NCBI GenBank assembly: GCA_018873245.2
Contig: JAEMBT020000004.1
Span: forward strand, 620,001-684,000
Length of the DNA: 64,000 bases
Source: Archegozetes longisetosus
Taxonomy: Eukaryota; Arthropoda; Arachnida; Sarcoptiformes; Trhypochthoniidae
Direction of reading: 5' to 3'
Shown: positions 1 to 14,100 of the stretch, piece by piece
Layout: each line of letters starts with the position of its first letter
How positions within the stretch are numbered: position 1 is the stretch's first letter
Program-made: the position numbers and the translations under genes
The notes under the pieces: generated by a model
Told to the model about the DNA's origin: nothing
The model's database searches: none
The model's input: only the letters and a program-made list of their open reading frames with translations

Positions 1-3000
1 ACATTCAAATATTTCATATAGATATCAATCATTTAACTTCAATCTAGTGTTTGAGTCAATCAGTTTCGTTTATAATTTGTTCGTAAAATTAAGAAAGATC
101 CTAATTAAAGATAATATAACTTGTTTTAAAAGCAAAGATTTGTTACTTTTAGTTTGGGCATCTCTCACAACTTTTATAGTTCGTACTAATATTAGACAAA
201 ATTCAGAGAAAACGTTCAACTCTTTCGACTATAAATAAAACTCTAATTTTTCTTAGTATCTCAAAAGGATTTATTAATTAATTATTACAATTTTTAACTT
301 TTAAACCAGAATTTTTTCGAAAATTTGTTTCTAACCAGATACTGCTATAAAACTGGACTGTCTGTAGCAAATACCTATCGCTTTGTTATGTACTCAAATT
401 TTTACAGTTCAGATAAGCTTCCTTTATTAAATCATATTTAGTTAAAATCAATTTAAACCCAAAATAATACTTATATTCAATAAGTCATAGTATTGAACTC
501 ATAGTCCTATAAAAGTTGAAGTTCTGGTTGATGTTATATTCTGTGAACAATCATTCTTCTCTTAACTCTGATTCAAGAATGAGATCAGAATTGATTGAAT
601 TAATCTGATCGTAAAAATAAGTAATAAATTTTTCTAAACTTTGTTGAGATACAGATTTATTTAACAAGAATGGGTGTGAGACATGAAGACAGCGTGTGCT
701 CTATTGATGAAAGTCAATTGACTTTTGAACTTTTGATGCTTGCATTTTAAACTTGATGGTCAAGTTCAGAATGATTGCTCTTCAAAAATGTTGCTCACCT
801 ACTGATAGGGTCATGAGGTTAAGTGGGGTTACAGCAATGTTTTTGTAATATGTAGTGGCTTTTAAGAGTAGACAAAGCGATCCTTCAAACAAAATATAGA
901 CCGAAACATCGACTTTTTATTACCGAAACCCATTTGCCTAAAGGTTTTTCTCTGTTTATTGATTAACCAATAGATAATTTCTTGAAAGATATTTCTCCAA
1001 TCCATTCGTCTTTTATCGAGATAATCGCGAAAATTTTCAGAAAATTATAGTTCAAATAGTTGTCTCAAATTCAATTATAATCATAGCTATAAAATTGATT
1101 TATTCTGAGTCCAATTGTATTAAAAGCCATTTGAGAACATTTTTAAGAAATTATTAATAAGTTTGATAAAATGACTCATACTGAATTTTATTTTTCGATT
1201 CATAATCTTAATCAATTGATGAATATTTTGAGGTAAACCTATAAATAGATTGAAAAATGAAACTTGAGGCTTCATAATCATCGATGATGGCAACAGAAAT
1301 TCGCATTAGTATTAAGAGAATCGATTTGTTTAGTCTATCCATCAGTTTAGGCAAAAAGCAAAATATGAGTAAAAATAAACTATTGATCAATAATTTTTTT
1401 CTGAAACCTTAGCCCTAAAGTAGTGCAGAACTTCTTCATTAGTCAGTAAGACATCAAACATAGTGTTTTGGCGTGTAGTAGAAAAATAGGCATCGAATAT
1501 AAGATGCATTAAACCCCTGTCGTTCACTTCTGACAGTCATTTTTAATGATAGCAGAGCCCAGTGGCAAACCTTTTGCTCTTCAACTTATTTTCATTTTAG
1601 ACTATGTAATGGTAACTCACATTCTAAGGGCTCCACAATTTGAATAAAGAATTAGAAGAGATACTGAAGAAAAAAGTTGAAGTGCTTTAAGAGAAAAACT
1701 TACAGTAATTGCATTTTTTCTCTTCTAGAAAAGTAACTTAACTTTTGACATGTTAAATATGCATAGAAATTGTCTGTTAACGCCCTGTAATACGAAATTG
1801 TACTGGAAATACATGATCACGAAATGTACAGTTGAGTAAAAAATAATACATGAAATCTGTTATGCTGTGTGTGCGTTTCAGTCAATAAGAAGTTTTTAGA
1901 GAAGACGTTCTCATCGCGTGTAGAAATTAGGTGTGAATATCACTTTAGGCTATATTTTCGGTCAATGTGAAAGTTTTTCTCTTCTATTTTATACTTCGTC
2001 CCGTATAGCAATTTTTCAAAATTTTAAATTATAATTATAGAGGTTTCCAATAATTTTTTATCAGAACATCAGTTACTTGCGATGGAAATACGAAATACTT
2101 ATGGAAAACCTTTTTTACTCTAGTTATGCTGTCTATCGAGATCAGTTGATACAGTCAAATCTCTGTTAAATTAATTAAAATTTCAGTTGCGAAATATGTA
2201 ATTTTATTAGATATCAATATTCCTCTAGTGATTTAATTAGGAATATATATTGAGAGATCAAATTTGTTATCAAGTTGAAAAACTTGTAGGATATCTTCAT
2301 ATTATAGGATTGGCTTCATTATGATTTGAGATATTTTTTCGCGTGTATATTGTAATCAATATCTAGTGTACGAAGAAGTTTATTAAAAAATAGTGCCTCA
2401 AAAATGAATTGACTTAACATTAGGAAAGGGGCCCAACATTCACACTAAGGGTGGAGTAAGACTATTATGACAAATAGTGATTTTCAAATTGCTGCCGCTT
2501 TTGAGACACACGCAGACATTGAAAAATGAGGATTAGCCTTATTTTTGATACTTTTCTATATTATTACTATTACTGAAATAATAGAATCACTTTCTCCTAA
2601 AATGCTTTTATATTGAAGTGACACGAATGCTAAAAGTTACAAGTCCTTTACAAAGTGTAATTTGTTCTAAATCGAGAGCAAAAGTTTTATTCATCAAATC
2701 AGTAAGTTTTAAAGATTGGCTTAGAAGTAACATTTTTACTAAATTTTCATACAAGAGAAAAAGGTTTGCGTCAACTTGTCTACTGTTTACTCTTACCTAA
2801 AGTTATAACAATACAATATTTTTAGAACTGAATTGTCAAAAGATCGATAAAGAGGAGAATATAAATCAAATTATAAACGGGCAGTTTTATAGTAAGTGAT
2901 GAAAAATAGGGTTCGGATACGTAGTAGACCACAAAAACGAACTGAAATGTGATCTAACTTATCAATTACTATATATTGGTGACAAAAAAATTGGAACTTA

Positions 3001-3398
3001 GTTCTCCCTCAACATTTGTATCGATCATTAACGAAACACATTATACGACAATTTGTCTGAAATCCTACATTTGTCACGATATCACTCAAGCTTTATGTCA
3101 ATAGTTTTCGACCTAACAATAAAGTAGAAGAAAAGTGTATTCAATTATATGGCATACAACAACAATATGAGTCCAATGTGAAAAAACATACAAAAAAGGA
3201 AAGCATCCAAATTTTGCACTAATTAGAAAGAAATGTGCAAACAATAGTCCGATAAAATCTCAAATTTAAGAGTTATTTTGCATTTAACACAAATATTCAT
3301 GTGAATTAGAGGGAACAAAACAATTTTCATTATCATTATAATTAAGATGTATCTAAGTTTTCACTCTTATAATTATCTTTTTTTCCACAAATTCTCAG
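1..3398. other. Probable slit intron, no exon seen
   Basis: AT-rich sequence with no reading frame that I can support. The next recognisable coding block at 3399 begins in mid-gene with a split codon, so this stretch is best read as the 3' part of an intron of slit. The missing upstream exon should encode the cysteine-rich cap that precedes the second LRR domain, and I could not find it here. Confidence 0.6.
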
Positions 3399-5134
3399 AC
3401 GACTTGAGCAAAACCTCATTACGGAAGTGCCTCCAAAAGCATTTACTCCATATAAACGATTAAGAAGAATGTAAGAGTTCTTAAAAATTGTTTAACAACT
3501 AAAACAATGTTGACTCTGTCTCCCAAATCTCTCTCTCTCTCTCTCCCTACATCTTAACTCATGACTCATTTAAAACACATATATATATATCTTTTTGTCA
3601 AACGTAGTGACTTGAGTAAGAACAACATCACAAAAATAGCATCCGATGCCTTCTCTGGACTCAAATCACTCAATTCATTGTAAGTTTTTTTCCTAAAGAG
3701 CTTTTAAACTTTTATCGAAAGTTTTTACTGAAGTAGAAAATACTCACGCCATTAATGATTGATTCGATTTTGCAAATGTTAGGTTCCTATTTGGTAACGA
3801 AATAACTGATTTACCTGAAGGTGTCTTCAAAGGACTCACAACTCTGCAACTGCTGTAAGTTTGGCACAACTCTTTAATTTGAAATTCAAAGCGATTTACG
3901 ACAAGAAAATTGAAATATTTGAACAGCAAAATCTCTGAAGTAACGAATCTATCTCTTAATAAAGCAAACAATTTGTTTCCAAACTCATTATCCGATAGAG
4001 AAAAGGCATTTTTAATACCATTACTAATAATAACGAATTAGGTTTAGCTAAAAGGCTTCTCTTGTTTGTCAATTGACTATTAAAGAGATTCAGCGGCGTA
4101 ACAATGGTCTGGATTCTGAAAACGAAACAAATGCAGTAAAACTCCAATAAAGTGACGCCACTTATGATATCCTATTTCCCTATTGTTTCCTCAAATAATG
4201 TCTTTATATTCTATTTCTATAGCAGTTAACGACAAACGAAATGCACTAATGATTTTTGATAGCAATCCGTTTCCCAAATCTCTCTCTCCCTCTCTCTTTC
4301 TCTTCTTCTGTTGTGTTCTTCTTTACTCCTTACTTTGCTATGATTTCCTTCTACTCTTTCTGTTCTCGTGATATCCTTTTCTATAGCATTATTTGTAAGC
4401 AATTTGTTTCTCAAACAAATGCATTTAACCATCAAAACCAGTCTCTAATAACAAATGATAGTTTTCATACAATACACACCCTTTAGAGACCTTTGATTTG
4501 AGAGTCGATCGGAAATCATTTTTCCTTCTAATTGTGAAGCCTGCGATCATTATTAAAAATGCGTCTCAGGCACACTACTTACAAAACTTAGTTCATGATT
4601 CTTAACCTGTAACTAAAAATTCAATAAACTATAATTACTTAATATGATTGATTCGTAAATGCAATTTTACTCTCGTTGGCTCGAATGTTATATGATTTCT
4701 GAAAACTTTTATTACTGAAAGATCACGCGTGAACTGTAAGGTCTTGACCGTAAAAACAGTTTCAAATAAACTGTAAGCCTTCTGCTGATCTGTTTCGAAC
4801 CATTGTTTGCAAGCTTGGTGTAAATGTAAAAGGTTTTAGTCGTGTGAGAGATACGATTCATCATTTATTGATACTTCAATTTTGTCCACATGCCAGTCGA
4901 TAAAATTGTTTTTCCTATTTTTCATTTACAGACTGTTAAACGCAAATCGCATAACATGTATACGTCGCGGAACTTTCGCTGATTTACATAATCTCAACTT
5001 ATTGTAAGTTTTTGAAGGTTCATATTGATTTAGTCCAATAATTATTTATTATGATTTGGTAGATCTTTGTACGACAATAACGTCCAATCATTAGCTGATG
5101 GACTGTTTACACCACTCATCAATATTCAAACGCT
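3399..5134 (+). CDS. slit: slit exons: LRR domain 2 repeats
   Basis: Five exons (3399-3470, 3608-3679, 3783-3854, 4932-5003, 5063-5134) are each exactly 72 nt, begin with the third base of a codon and end two bases into a Leu or Ile codon. Each therefore encodes one 24-residue leucine-rich repeat. The repeats read [80 protein letters not shown] and [20 protein letters not shown] at their cores. In known Slits this second LRR domain carries the Robo-binding face, so these are the functionally central exons. Confidence 0.94.
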
Positions 5135-8100
5135 GTAAGTTATCATTTATTAAAGTTTGTTTTTGACAAATTTTCGCCTACTTATTCAACACTTCTATCC
5201 TTAATTATGGTGAAAAGTTTTTGACTTCAGTTATTCAGCTCAGAAAAGTTATTTATTTTAAAGCGAAGATAAGAACTTTGTTGGTTTTTAATCTAAATAA
5301 TAGATAATCAATAATGAGAACCAATAAATCATTGCTGTATGCGCTAGTTTGTTATCAGATGTGATCATAAGTAGAGGCTAGGCTTTTTTCTTAGTTTATT
5401 AGCGCAGTTGGGCATGTTTTTCAACTTCTTCTCAAAATGAGAAAAACTTATTTTATTAAACATTTGTCTAATCTCGAAGGAATTTATTCTAATGTAGCGA
5501 AAAAGCATTTTTGAGTAGCAATTCAATAACCAATGCTTTTCAGTGATTCCTTTTTCTTTTCAATAGCAGACATTTTATAACTTTGAATAACTGAACAGCT
5601 CAATCAAAATTAATTTGTACAGCACATAGTCTTTTTTCAACGATTATCCAAAACCTAATTTTGAAAATATATTCAACAGTTTGATATTTCACGAGTCATA
5701 AGTTGGCTATTTTTTTCAAGTGAAAATTCTAGCGAGAAAATTGTCTTAAGATTAGATCTGCTGTCAATAATAAGGTGTCAACTTTTTAATATTTGAGTTG
5801 AGAGATACAAATCGCCCTCTAATTATCGCTCACATTTCCGCAATATTTTCTCACATAAATATATATAAAATATTTTTAAAAATGTTCGATATCTTGTTTT
5901 TCTATTTGCTCTAACAAACGATCATTTTTCTCAAGTCTACCCTAGAATTTAATACTCAATTGAACGCACGGTTTAGTTTTGACATATTCTTTGATAATAC
6001 TTTTAAAAATGTGTTTCTGTCAACAATTTAGAATTTCTTTTGGAATGTTTAAAAATTTTGGATCAATTCAATATATTGGATGTAAAAAGAGATTCATTTA
6101 CTTAATGCCAACTTTTGGTCTGAGCTACTCTTGAAAATTAGTAACTTTTCTCATATAATTCCTTAAATGACAGCTAATATCTTAATCAGTCAAATGATTG
6201 ACAGTTATGACAGACTTTTCGATCTTATGCTTATTTCAAAAATTAAATTCACAACAAACTTGAAAAATACCTAATCTTCAAGTTCCTTCACTCATTCTAT
6301 TTCCACCAGAATCAATGTGAACCAAGCATTTCGATGAATAATTTATAAGAGATAAAACTTTGATAATTGTCTCGTTTTTTTGAAAGAAAGCAAAATTTTA
6401 AATTAAGAAAACTTAGTCATAATTCTTGATTTTAGAATTACAGTCAAAATGATTTATTATTTTATGCTAAAAGAGTTGAAAACTATCATATCTATCATAC
6501 GAGAAGTGTTTCATTAATCATTTCACATAAACTTTACGTGAAAAATGAGTGCTTTTTTGATAAATGTATTGTAGAAATAGCGAGCATTTCTCACTTTTAC
6601 TCAGTTTTTCTGTTAGTCAGAACTTGATTACCAACTAATCATCATTTAGCTATTAATTAATTGCTATTAATATATGCATGTCTGACCCTTTAAAGTCAAT
6701 TGAAAATCCGTACGATTTGTTGACTCGAGTTTTCTTAGCAACCTTCAATACTTTATCAGATTCTATGCGCCAAACATTTTACTTAACAGAGTTGACCCAC
6801 TAACAGATTCATTTCCACGATTAAAACCTTAAATCTTGTTAATAATCACTTTGAGAAAAACTATTATCCGATTACGAGAACGAGAAATCAAATATTATAT
6901 AAGAGTATTTGGCTTTCAGTTTTTTAGTAAAATATGACTTATCAAGCCGAGATCTCTAAACTTTCAATTAAAAAATAATAGTTTGGCTCGAATTATCGAA
7001 ATTACAACCCAAACACTTTTCAACTATTCCTGCTAGTTTACCCGAGAAGTTCAATACGAATAATGCCTTCAGTGAAATTTTGATATTCATTGGATAGTCA
7101 TTAAAAAATGACAACTAAAAATTGATCTCAAAATGACTTATTACAGAAAATAATGTTTTTAAGTTTAATGAACATCACACAAGCAAACCTCACACGAAGC
7201 CCTAAAAGAGAACTTATATTTTGTGGTCATTTTTTAAAAATTGGAGAAAAAACTTCAGGCTAATAGATACTAAGGTTGCCTTCCCGCTGCTTCACTATAT
7301 GCCGAACTCCTCCCTTAGCTTTAGTCGCATTGAAAAGCTAGAAAAAGTAATAGAGATTTAAAACATTAATGAGCTCGCAATCTACACTCGTCAGGTATTT
7401 CTCTGTCAATTCCTTAAAAAGAGAACTAAACTCACATTTGGCGTAATTTTGTTTTACTTGTTTTTAGCCTCTCTTATAGCGAACGCTAATCTGGGATTTA
7501 TGTTGTTTTTCCGAAGAGTCCAGATTTTGACTCATACTTATTAAGTTCTCAAAGCTATCGATATCTTAGTTTAAGCAAACCTTTATTTTTCAGATATTAC
7601 TCGCATGAGCTTTTGCTTAGTTTCATAAATAATTAGTATATTCTCTTCAGTTTCTTAAAATAGTTTTTATATCTTTAATGAAAACATAGTTGAAAAAATT
7701 GAACTTTACCAATTACTAGTAGTTCTCAAAATTTTGATTCGTGAACATTATTTTTGCAACTGTTCCAAAATGAAAGCTAAAGAAAACAAATGTTCTCTAT
7801 TTTGTTTTTGAGCTATCATTTAATTTATTAATGTTTATACGCTATTTATTCACTGAATATCTGAGTCAGGAATCCATCACTTGAAACATAATGACTTGAA
7901 GTCTTCCTGTATATCATGACAGCTTGATTATTAATATGAGATATTCTACAAAAATTAGGGCCAAGTCCTTCAAGTTTAAAACAATAAACTTATCCATAGT
8001 TTAAAATTATCTAAAGTAGACTTTGTTATCATAGTTGAGGTTTAATTCGACCTCATGACAGATTAATTAAGTGTATGATTACTGATAATTATCAAACTTA

Positions 8101-11100
8101 ACGTCAATTTGTTATATCAAGTATATTATTAATTTTAATATAGCTTATTTTGCATTTCATATACGCCTACGAAATTTGTTCTGGTTTTTAATTTGAGGCT
8201 TCAGTTGAAATTTTGAACATATTTTGACTTACTTGCCAGAGGGTACCTGATTAGACAAGTTCAACATTATAATACATTTTAGCTTTTAAAATCATTTGAA
8301 AACTTTTGTATTCAACTTTTCATGTTTTTTATTGATTGCTGAGGCATTTCTGAAAATCGATTTTCCTCGTATCGTACACGTAGGATCTCAACCAGTCTTA
8401 TTTTTCACAAAAAATCATTATTGTGACTAATCATTCAAATGTATATTCACTAATTGGACTATAAAATAGGTTCATGTTATCTCATAGTTAGCTCTAATAT
8501 GATTGCACTTAAGGTTATATTTTATTTTTTAAACAGTTTTTAAATATTTGTTACATGTCAATCTAGTCAATAGTTTGTTTTTGATAAGTTTCGCTAAAAA
8601 CTCGAACAAAGATTAAATCTAACCAAATCAATATAAAAAGTAAAAATGTGTTTTAATACAATTTGTCTGAGTTTTATAATGTAAACGTTTTGCATTTTAA
8701 ACTATTTGTATTATCTATCAAATCTAATAGATATTCGTCACTTCAAACTTAGTCTACTCTTTTCCATTTTATTGAAATTAGAATAAGGTTCATTTTTACA
8801 AACATACAAATAAATTGTTATGTTGTATAGGATAGAAAGATGCAACGAAGTTTTTGTTACAAACAATAACTCACGCAATTACAATTGTTATTTTGTGTGT
8901 TACAGCTTTTACGTAGTTATATTTGCCGATTCATTAATAGGAAGGTTTGATTTTGCGAGCTTACAATTTTTTCTGCAACACTGAATAACAGTTTTGCTGC
9001 TATACTAAATAAAGGTTTTGGCTAAAATGTAGAGCTAACCGATAAACTCAATTTATTTTGGGTGTGTATTCAAAATTTGTTTTCCTATTGTTCTTAATAC
9101 TCATCAACACCTCTTAAGATGAAAAATGAGTTTCTAGTCCTATACCCTCTCATAGTGTAGGAGGTTTACACTCACTCCCAATTGATATAGCTTTACAAAA
9201 AACAGATTTCTCCCTTCAAAAACAAAATCAATTACTCTGATAAGGAAAACATGAAATATTGGCCGAATATTTCTTAAACTAATTAAACTTGTTCAAATTA
9301 TAGTCATTATGAAATGTTTACTTTTTTACCTGAAAATAACTAATTATTTGAGAAAAAACTAAAGTTATGAAAACTTGTAGATACGAAAGAAGCTTTATTT
9401 GAGAAAATGTTCTCTAAATAGACGTTTTCTGAAAAGTTTTCGATGCTTTAGAAGCATATGTTTTTGTGATTTAATGAACTCATTTAAATGTTAACTTTTG
9501 GAGAAAATTTACATTTTTATATGACTACTACTCAAAAGCAATATTGTATTATTGCGTGTGGTCTCGAGCCAGAGTCATAAAGAGAGAGTGACAGCTCTCA
9601 TAGTTTGGGAAAAGTAATTAGAAAATAGTTGAACAGTTAAACTTTGCAATGCTGTCACTCATAATTCTAGAGCCAAAATGAGCGAAAATGAATATTTTGT
9701 TAGCGAAGAGTAAATATGATCTCATTTTTGTATTTCTGTTACCAAGCCTTATATACGATCAACTTTTTCAAAATACAATATCTATAAACACATGTCTAAA
9801 ACGAGACAAAACAGAATCAATAAATCAAGTCCTCAAATGAATTACTGGTGTTTTTAAATTCTGGAAACTCAATTTTTCACTATATGTTATCTAAATCAAA
9901 CTAATGATTGATCAAATATATTCGGCATAAATATTTAAGGTTTACATAATGAACAAAAACAATTTGACTAAAAAATAGAAACTTTTTTGATGTCTCACTT
10001 CAGATGTGTAAAAGTTTAAATAGTATTAACATAAATGAATTTGATTGTTTCAAATTTTCATTATTTTTATCGGTACTAAAAAAGAGGAAAGTGTATAGGA
10101 AAATTTTTTTGGCAGAACTCTATTCTGACCCCTAAGGGCCTGGAGAGACGCTAATCATATATATTATTAGCAGAGAGTTTGCTGAAAGAGAGAGAGAGAG
10201 AGCTTTATTTTCTTTAGGGAGAGAAAAAATTGTATTCCTTGTTGACAGTTAACAATACGGTTGAGTCGAAATGCTTTACTGTACTCAACAGTATGTAAAC
10301 CATTTATCGTTTCGAAATCTCAAGTGAATTATTATGCCTCTTATGATAATTTATTATTTGGCTTATATGTGAGAAAACTATATTTTCCATAGAATATTAA
10401 ACAATATAGACTTTTTTGCTATCTTTCTGTATTCGATGCCCTTTTTGTCTACCTATTGAGAATGGGAACGTGCAGTTCAATGGTTATCTGCACTATTCAT
10501 ATCTTTTTCGATAGGATTAATTAATAGGTTTCTGGTATTTTAGTTAACTTCAATATAGTAACCGAAACATATGTTTGAGTCATGTTCTCAACAAAAATAG
10601 TGTCCTGAACATCGGAAAAGTAACTTAACAGTATAAGACTTCTCAAAATTTGATCTTAACCATCTAGATTTAGTGTCTAATTAGTATAATTTCTTTAGAG
10701 GGTACGATATTTTATTCTAACACCCATAAATTCAATGTAGATTTGCGTCAATAGATATCTAAGATTATTTGCTCTTTTTTCGAAAACTGCAACTTCATGC
10801 ATGTTCGGGGGTCTTGAAATTTAGTAAAATTTATGAAACTGACTTAAATTCATAGCACTTAAAGGTTAACAATCAAATCGATCGATAATGTTGAGGATTT
10901 ATTGTTTAATTATTCAAGATATTCAGGTATTAGATTTTTACCTGAGATACCATTCTCGTAATGAGAAAGAACAATTATTCAATAGAAACTTAAAGTAAAT
11001 CTCTTAAAAAATTGCCATTTTAAGGGTCTAATAGTGAGAAGTAGTATGTGAATGATCGTAATTTGAGTTCATATGAATATGTGCTTCGTTTCGTTACAGT

Positions 11101-14100
11101 TTCCAAGACTTATAACAGTTTAAACATTTATTTAAATCCAAATTTTTGAATTAAATCAGTCTGATTGATAATTCTAATCTAAATTTGAAGTACATTTAAA
11201 ATTATTAAAGTGCTGAACCACGAAGAATAAGACATATTATGGGGTCAAAATTTGTTGAAATGTGACAGTTGTATTTAATTGCCAAAACCATTAATAAAAC
11301 TTAAGTCATTTTCAAAAAACAAACTTCAAATCTGTCTTTAAGTGATATTTTTCAAATAAAAAACTTTAACTAAGTTCAGTCCAAATGTATCCCTAAATAT
11401 CCAAATTAGGACAAAACTGAGCGATTCCGCCCACAACTCATTTGGATAGAGAGTAGTAAATGATAAACATTATCATTAGCCGTTAGCCTATGGTTAGCTT
11501 TATTACCATTTCCACTGATTTAGAATAAGTTTAGAATTTAATTTGCATCAAAACATCATTTGCCAATTGTCTGTTTGACTACTTCTGGCAAAAAATATTA
11601 AGACTAGAAGTAGAAAAACATGTGTGCACATAATGCTTTGGGAATAAAATAATTATTAGCTCGAAGTCTAGCAGAAGCTGGCAAGTTTTTTCAGCTTTTT
11701 TTTCTTTTGTCAGCTTATATCTTCTGATTATTTGAATTTGGGAATGATAAATATTTTCCTGTATTTCATATCTAGAGAATTGAACGCTTCTCTTTCGTAT
11801 TGAAATTTGCATAATATATTAGTTCTACTTTTTGAAAGTTTTTTACTTACATTTTTTGCTTAATTTATGTGATTGTCTGACAGCTCAAAGGGTTGTATAA
11901 ATTGAACTTTTTTCTAGAAAAAAATGATTGAAAATTATAGTTATTATTCATGTGAATTGATGCCTATTAATATTGAGCTTTTAATAGCTTTTCTGAAGCT
12001 CTTGATAGTTAAAAAAAAGTTAATTCAAATCGACTCGAAGATTTAGTTAAAATCTTTGTGTGATGCGTGAGATTGACTCCTAGTTATAGATTACTAGCAC
12101 AGCGACAGTCCATATTTTTGATACAAGTTCAGATTCAATTTTTTCTATCATTGAGTTATGTGTTGATTAAATACGTAACTAATTATTGACATCAAAACTG
12201 ATAATCAATTAAAATGCTTAGAGCAGTACCTCTTTGGGAACCCAATGAATAAAATTACAATTTAAAGACTGCATCACTTAATAAATATTAATAAGTTACT
12301 CATTTCAATACTTTTATTACCAAAAGCAATAATTTGTCAAAACTAAAGCTTTTTGAAAGCATATTATTTGCGATTTTTATATTCATAGCTTGTGAAGCTA
12401 TGAATAAAATTATAAAATTCGATAAAACGATGTTTAACTTGATGCATGTTTTTTGAATAGGCATTTAGGACGAAATCCATTTATTTGTGACTGTAACCTG
12501 AAATGGTTGGCCGAATACCTGCAAGCTCGACCGACTCTTGAGACATCAGAAGCCCGATGCGAAGAGCCGAAAAGAAATGCCCGAAAACGTATCTCTCAAT
12601 TACATCCCGAAAAGTTCAAATGCAAAGGATCTGAAGAGTTAAGAACTAAATATGCGGATCAGTGTTTGGTGGACACAAAGTGCCCCGAAAGTTGCGTCTG
12701 CGATGGAACTATTGTCGACTGCTCTAAACGGGAACTCAAAGACATACCAAATGATGTGCCGGCTTTTGCCACTGAACTGTTAGTTTAAATAATTGACACA
12801 ACTTTTGGCAAACAAAATGATAAGAACCATAAAATAAAATATAGGATTTTGATTTTGAATCTTTTTCTCCAAGTTTCAAAAGTTTTAATGAGTTTCGGTT
12901 CTTTTCATATATGAAATGACTTTAATCCTATAATCGATAATGAAACTTGATTCAAATCGTATTTTTTTGTGCTCTAAATAGTAATAAATTATTCTTTGAT
13001 CTTAAGAGCTTATCAGTAAAGTTGCCAAAAGAAGTGACGGATCTGTCATTAAAAAGCTTGTTTTGACCCCTATTTGCTGACATAGCTTGTCATCTGTTTC
13101 TTTCTTTAGGAGATTAAATGATAATCATATCTACAAAGTTCGTAATACTGGACTATTTAAGAAATTACCGAATTTAGTTAAACTGTAAGTGCAAAATGAA
13201 CTTATTTTTTAAATATAATTTTGTTATTTTGTCTCGTAAAAGCACTTAAATGTCTTATCATAATGTTTGTAAAGACATATAATACTTAAAATTGCAGGAC
13301 TGTTACCAAAAGTTTGAAATCTCGTCTGAGATTAATAAAGAAAATATAGACTATTTTAGGAGAAAACGTTTTTCCCAATAAAAATAAGTATTCTCGAAAA
13401 ACTGATGTTTCTTTTCGCAGAGATCTTCGCAATAATGAGATCGTAGACATAGAGGATGGTTCTTTTATGGGCGCAAATATGCTCAACGATCTACTAATTA
13501 CTGAAAATAAATTAAGACAAATCAGACCTAAAATGTTTTCTGGACTTAAGAACATAACGAATCTGTAAGTTTTGCATGGGCTTAACATTAAAAATGTATG
13601 CTTTTCCGTGTACATCAATAAGATATCCAAACATTTGTATAGATCAGAATCTGTTCAGTCGACTTTCCTATAACAGAATAATTGTCTGACTTGATTAAAG
13701 AAGATTAGATTCTCTTCATTTGAAACTCTATTAGCTTTCAGTCCAATATGTTTTTGACATAGGAGAAAAAACTTTGTATTCTTACGAAAAAAACTCAGTC
13801 GATAGATTATAACTTGATTTGTAGGCTTAAGGATAAGTTTGTCTCATCGGGGAATCAAAATGAATGGATATCTTATATTGAACTGATTACAATTAATTGA
13901 AAGTTGCTCAAAGAAACTTTGTCATTAATTAATCTTATTCTTTGAAATCACTTGCAGAATGCTTCGAACTAATCAAATAACATGTATTACTAACGATTCA
14001 TTCAGTGATTTGGACTCATTGAAACTGCTGTAAGAAAAAAATCTAAATTTATTCTGTACTTAGGATAATTAAAATAAATTACTTTAAGAAATAGTCTGTT

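Noticed and set aside
4226-4435. ORF with an RERERERE run
   Set aside because: Translation of a TC microsatellite inside a slit intron.
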